Part shown: positions 25,577-29,132 of the stretch, piece by piece
Numbering within the stretch: the stretch's first letter is position 1
Layout: each line of letters begins with the position of its first letter
Source of the DNA: an uncultured Bacilli bacterium
GTDB lineage: Bacteria > Bacillota_I > Bacilli_A > RF39 > UBA660
Reading direction: 5' to 3'
DNA length: 29,132 nucleotides
Assembly: GCA_934096735.1 (NCBI GenBank)
Contig: CAKOMS010000009.1
Location: 1 to 29,132 of the forward strand
Position numbers and translations under genes: made by a program
The notes under the pieces: model-generated
The model's database searches: none
Seen by the model: only the letters and a program-made list of their open reading frames with translations
Told to the model about the DNA's origin: nothing

Positions 25577-27587
25577 CTTTTTCTTTGCTAACTATCTTCT
25601 CTATTTTATAATTATCTTTTATATTTTCTAAATAATTAAAGTAATTATCTTTTATTGCTTTAGTGCTTATTGTAATTTTTATATTAACCATATTATTAAT
25701 TTCATTAATCTCTTCGCTCGTATATTCTTTGTCTTTAGTGTATTTAATTTTACTAGTTGAAGCATTGTAATAAGCATATTCGTTTTTCCAAGAACCATCT
25801 GCAAATACTACTAAAGAGTTATAATCGTCTTTTAATAAATCGTTCCCCATATATAACCTTGAATCATAATTTAAGTTCATTAAATTTGCTAGTGTTGGTA
25901 CTAAATTTATGTAAGATGTGTAATCAGATGATACTTTTGGAGTCATTTTACTATTATAAATTACAAACGGAGTTCTTTCTATTTCGTAATCATTTAAATT
26001 GCCATCAATCATTTCTTTTATGTATGTTCTATTAAGTCCATATGGATAGTGATCTGCTAGAAGAACAATTACAGTATCATCTAGTACTCCTTTTTCTTTT
26101 AGTTTATTTATCATAATTCCAATTGCATTGTCTACTACTTTTAATTTAGATAAATATCTACTTGTAGGAGTACTAAAACCTTCATTTTTGAAATCTTCTA
26201 AATATAAATCACCATAAGTTGAGCTAGATGAATAAGGTTGATGACTTGATACTGTTGTAAGCCATGTCATAAAAGGTTTACTTGTATCCTTTAATACAAT
26301 ATCCATAGCTTTTTCTAAAAATTCTTCGTCACTTGGCCATTCTCCGTAGTAATTTGCTGTTTTAATATTTAAATCGTTTGCACCATAATATTTCATACTT
26401 CCCATATTTGGATGAATTATTTTTCTTGAATAATACCAATCTGCAAAGTCATGCATACTTGTTGTATTATATCCTTTTTCATTAAACAAATTGAATATTG
26501 CATTAAAGTAAGTATTGTTTTTATAAACGTTTGATGTACATGTATTATATATAGAATAAAGTGAAGTCATTGCACTAAATTCATTGTTACCAGTTGCACA
26601 ACTGTTACGAGGTGAATAACTGTTTTCCCAACTCCAGCCATTTTTGTATATTTCATTAAAGTTTGGAAAATACTTTTCGTTAAGTAAGGCATTACTTCCA
26701 GACTCAATAAGCATTATTATGACATTTTTTCCTTCAAAGTATCCAGTATAACTATTAAAAGTATCACTTTCAATACTTCCAAAATACTTATTAATTGAAT
26801 TGTATTTTGTGCTATTTTCTTCTTCTGATAGTTTTTCTAAATCATATTGTTCATGTTTTTTTGTAGTTTCTTCAATACTTCCAGATTGAGTATTTTTTTT
26901 AATACTTGAATAATTAATATTTTCATCTTCTGGTATAATTACTGTTTTTAAATCCAGTATACCAAAAGTTACTATTCCAAACTGATTTGCTGTTAGTGTT
27001 GGAATAGAAGGATTTTTAAATAGTTCTGTATTCTTTTTTAACTGATAAGTATTTTGCATAAATGTTAAAGTCATAGTTAGATAATATAATTCACATAAAA
27101 TTCCAACACCTACTAAGTAATAAATTCTTTTTGAATCAAATTTTAAATTTTCATAACTATTTTTATTTACAAAAACAAAATAAAATATTAAATAAATAAT
27201 AAACGGAATAAAAACTAGATAATAATACCAATTAAATGATTCTAAAAAGTCTTTTATGTACCCTGTTACTGCTCCTAATTGACTACTAGTATTAAATGAC
27301 ATATAAACTCCAATATAATTCATAAATCCGAGTTGAATCCAGGCATAAAAAGAATACACGAAAATGTATAAAATATTTATTATGTTTTTAGGTAATCTTT
27401 TTTTAAAAGTACTACTAATAAAATTAATAATAAATCCTAATATAAAACAACTGAATAAAATTCTTAATGTACTATAATCAATTATTTTATAATCTGATAT
27501 TACCTTAAAAATTATTTCTATAATGAAAGTTGTAATACTAATAAGTATACCATTTAATATATAATTATCTTTGAGAGATTTTATCAT
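25566..27587 (-). CDS. LtaS-type phosphoglycerol transferase / sulfatase-family membrane enzyme
   Basis: LtaS-family enzymes polymerise lipoteichoic acid by moving glycerol phosphate from phosphatidylglycerol. Five N-terminal membrane helices (about 11-30, 41-58, 68-88, 120-140, 157-177) lead to an extracellular sulfatase-fold domain. Visible active-site residues: E295 in LIESGSNA, nucleophilic T332 in CATGNNEF, the W-Y-Y-S-R-K segment near 384-389, H449 in SSHQPY, and D512-H513 in LLADHYPYG. The 673-residue length fits. A Ser/Glu-rich stretch (about 230-265) joins membrane and catalytic parts, where LtaS is processed by signal peptidase in other Firmicutes. The ATG lies inside rnhB (23-bp overlap) with AAAGGAAG 9 bases upstream. 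The lipid product could be a different glycerophosphate polymer, so I give no symbol. Confidence 0.88.
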   Translation of the reverse strand: MIKSLKDNYILNGILISITTFIIEIIFKVISDYKIIDYSTLRILFSCFILGFIINFISSTFKKRLPKNIINILYIFVYSFYAWIQLGFMNYIGVYMSFNTSSQLGAVTGYIKDFLESFNWYYYLVFIPFIIYLIFYFVFVNKNSYENLKFDSKRIYYLVGVGILCELYYLTMTLTFMQNTYQLKKNTELFKNPSIPTLTANQFGIVTFGILDLKTVIIPEDENINYSSIKKNTQSGSIEETTKKHEQYDLEKLSEEENSTKYNSINKYFGSIESDTFNSYTGYFEGKNVIIMLIESGSNALLNEKYFPNFNEIYKNGWSWENSYSPRNSCATGNNEFSAMTSLYSIYNTCTSNVYKNNTYFNAIFNLFNEKGYNTTSMHDFADWYYSRKIIHPNMGSMKYYGANDLNIKTANYYGEWPSDEEFLEKAMDIVLKDTSKPFMTWLTTVSSHQPYSSSSTYGDLYLEDFKNEGFSTPTSRYLSKLKVVDNAIGIMINKLKEKGVLDDTVIVLLADHYPYGLNRTYIKEMIDGNLNDYEIERTPFVIYNSKMTPKVSSDYTSYINLVPTLANLMNLNYDSRLYMGNDLLKDDYNSLVVFADGSWKNEYAYYNASTSKIKYTKDKEYTSEEINEINNMVNIKITISTKAIKDNYFNYLENIKDNYKIEKIVSKEKESN

Positions 27588-28209
27588 TATTATCTACTTC
27601 CTTTACTAATTCACATATTGGCTTAAAGGTTTTTCTATATTCTTCTAAAACTCCATATTTTTTTACAAGCTCAATATGTTTTTTTGTGGGATAACCTTTA
27701 TGTTTTTCAAATTCATATTCTGGATATTTTTTGCTTAAGTCTACCATCATATTATCCCTTGTAACTTTCGCAACAACACTAGCTGCCGCTATTGTTTGTG
27801 ACAAAAAATCCCCATGAATAATAGGAATTACTAAAGCATTCCTATCAAGTTTCATTGCATCACTTAATATTGCATCTGGTGCAGGATCTAATTTATCTAG
27901 GGCTTCATTCATCGCAAGTCTAGATGCTTCTAAAATATTTATTTCATCAATTACTTTTGGTGATACTATTCCAATACCAACACTAATGGCATCCTTAAGT
28001 ATTATATCATAAAAGTAATTTCTTTTCTTCTCTGATAATTTTTTCGAATCTGTTAGTCCTTCTAATTTATAACCTTTTGGTAAAATAACGGCCGCAGCTA
28101 CAACTGGACCTACTAATGGTCCTCTTCCCACCTCATCAGTTCCTGCTATTAATTTATATCCTTTTTCATATAATTCTTTTTCGTATTTTGTATTATCTAT
28201 TTCTTCCAT
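27565..28209 (-). CDS. rnhB: Ribonuclease HII
   Basis: RNase HII cleaves RNA in RNA-DNA hybrids and removes misincorporated ribonucleotides. Seen: the GTDEVGRG motif with catalytic D25 and E26, TDSKKLSEKKR, LSDAMKLD, IHGDFLSQTIAAASVVAKVTRD with its catalytic aspartates, and HKGYPTKKH. At 214 aa it is the usual core length, lacking the long N-terminal extension of Bacillus RNase HII. ATG 28209 is the first possible start, since stop codons lie just upstream in frame. It overlaps rbgA by 13 bp; AAAGGAG is 13 bases away, so it probably relies on coupling. The rbgA-rnhB order is conserved in Firmicutes. Confidence 0.97.
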   Translation of the reverse strand: MEEIDNTKYEKELYEKGYKLIAGTDEVGRGPLVGPVVAAAVILPKGYKLEGLTDSKKLSEKKRNYFYDIILKDAISVGIGIVSPKVIDEINILEASRLAMNEALDKLDPAPDAILSDAMKLDRNALVIPIIHGDFLSQTIAAASVVAKVTRDNMMVDLSKKYPEYEFEKHKGYPTKKHIELVKKYGVLEEYRKTFKPICELVKEVDNNDKISQR

Positions 28210-29108
28210 TTATCAAATGTTACTCCTTTAATATTTCCCTGAATAACATCATTATACACCTTTAAAGACACTTTGTCATAATTAATTTCTCTATTTTGGA
28301 ATGCTCCAATTCTTTTTGCAATTGTTTCGTACATATCCATTACTTCGTTATTTTCTATTCCATATACTGAATTTAAATATTCAGGATAGTTTTCATATAA
28401 ATAATTTAAAATATGTATACATATTTCGTCCATATTAAGTATCTCGCTTCGAATTCCACCGGTTGCTGCTATGTTAAGCGCAACATTTTCTTCATCAAGT
28501 TTTGGCCACAATATTCCTGGTGTATCTAAAATAGTAATTCCTACATTCGTTTTTAAATATGTTAGTGCTTTTGTAACTCCAGGTCTATTTTCAACTGATG
28601 CACTTTTTTTACCAGTCAATTTGTTTATTAAAGTACTTTTCCCTACATTTGGAATTCCTATAACTAAAGCTCTTATTTCTTTTCGTTGCATTCCCTTTTC
28701 TAATCTTTTTTGTTGAATTTCTTCTGTAATTTTATGAGTTAAATTTATAATGTTTTTGTAATCTTCATTATTTTTTAAGTCTACAATTAATACATTATAT
28801 CCTTTTTCTTCATAATAATTTTTCCATTTATTTGTTTCTTCTAAATCGCATAAATCTTTTTTTGTCATTATAAGAATTCTTCTTTTTCCTGATACTATAG
28901 AATCTACATCTTTAATCTTGCTAGAATATGGTATTCTTGAATCAATTACTTCATATACAATATCTATATTTTTTAATTCTTCTTTAATTAACCTTTTTGC
29001 TTTGGCCATGTGACCTGGATACCAGTTAATTCCGACTGATGGTAAGCTTTTTTTTCTATCATCTTTTTTCTTTTCCGCCCTAATTTTTCTTTTTTGATAC
29101 ATATCCAT
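28197..29108 (-). CDS. rbgA: Ribosome biogenesis GTPase A (RbgA/YlqF)
   Basis: RbgA is a circularly permuted GTPase needed for late assembly of the 50S subunit. The permuted order is clear: G4 TKKD at 82-85 comes before G1 GIPNVGKS at 151-158 and G3 DTPG at 195-198, with an ANTAR-like C-terminal helical domain. Residues 28-36 (INWYPGHMAKA) are the usual N-terminus. Ahead of it lie about 25 extra basic residues (MDMYQKRKIRAEKKKDDRKK), absent from Bacillus RbgA and perhaps rRNA-binding. ATG 29108 has AAAGGAAG 8 bases upstream; the GTG at 29117 abuts that site. The promoter is outside the window. Confidence 0.96.
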   Translation of the reverse strand: MDMYQKRKIRAEKKKDDRKKSLPSVGINWYPGHMAKAKRLIKEELKNIDIVYEVIDSRIPYSSKIKDVDSIVSGKRRILIMTKKDLCDLEETNKWKNYYEEKGYNVLIVDLKNNEDYKNIINLTHKITEEIQQKRLEKGMQRKEIRALVIGIPNVGKSTLINKLTGKKSASVENRPGVTKALTYLKTNVGITILDTPGILWPKLDEENVALNIAATGGIRSEILNMDEICIHILNYLYENYPEYLNSVYGIENNEVMDMYETIAKRIGAFQNREINYDKVSLKVYNDVIQGNIKGVTFDKWKK

Positions 29109-29132
29109 ATTTATCACTTCCTTTTTACAACT

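Noticed and set aside
1..29132. CRISPR arrays, tRNA/rRNA genes, prophage, toxin-antitoxin or defence systems
   Set aside because: No regularly spaced repeats, cloverleaf sequences or diagnostic proteins were seen. Apart from the IS end, the window is core genome.

Overview
The window is chromosomal DNA of a very AT-rich, low-GC Gram-positive bacterium. I infer an uncultured Bacilli/Mycoplasmatota-type lineage with a small genome. The evidence is Firmicutes gene order (rnc-smc, rpsB-tsf, rbgA-rnhB...topA, lepA-hemW, murG-murB-divIB), AGGAG/AGGTGA-type ribosome binding sites, consensus SigA promoters and a 977-residue SMC of about mollicute length. It is not a wall-less, code-4 mycoplasma: every recognised gene runs full length without UGA sense codons, divIB ends at TGA, and there are peptidoglycan (MurG, MurB, DivIB) and lipoteichoic-acid-type (LtaS-like) genes. 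Coding density is high, most neighbours overlap or nearly touch, and all genes but two lie on the minus strand.

Layout, left to right. 1-61: the C-terminal end of a probable IS30-type transposase (+), cut by the window edge. 116-4773: a two-gene operon of fused ATPase-permease ABC transporters (MacB/FtsX type), with its own promoter and terminator. 4948-6874: rpsB-tsf, with a strong promoter and a structured leader. S2 carries a long C-terminal extension ending in a Rho_N/SAP-like module. 7111-10424: murG-murB-divIB-queH, a cell-wall/division cluster with a queuosine-synthesis gene translationally coupled at its end. 10495-11513: a small glycerophosphodiesterase-like protein and a small single-span protein with a cadherin-like beta-sandwich, separated by a hairpin that looks like both a terminator and a cover for the next ribosome binding site. 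11552-15520: lepA, an unrecognised protein with a SpoIIID-like helix-turn-helix, and hemW, all overlapping.

15688-17053 (+): an unrecognised 277-residue protein followed by overlapping def (peptide deformylase), driven by a perfect-consensus extended -10 promoter. 17135-20724: rnc-smc. 20789-23335: mutS, whose promoter position predicts a leaderless mRNA. 23433-25463: topA with its own promoter. 25566-29108: rbgA-rnhB-ltaS-like, overlapping.

Most genes are housekeeping: translation (S2, EF-Ts, EF4, Def, RbgA), tRNA modification (QueH), DNA maintenance (MutS, TopA, SMC, RNase HII), RNA processing (RNase III) and envelope synthesis. I see no CRISPR array, tRNA, rRNA, prophage or defence island. 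The points most worth a second look are the repeated overlap of stop codons with intrinsic terminators, the terminator/RBS hairpin at 11080-11110, the three-unit HTH-like protein between lepA and hemW, the extended S2, the leaderless mutS promoter, the unknown gene coupled to def, and the short-armed SMC. No intergenic stretch exceeds about 300 bases. The largest, 6875-7110, holds the rpsB leader, the rpsB promoter and the queH terminator.
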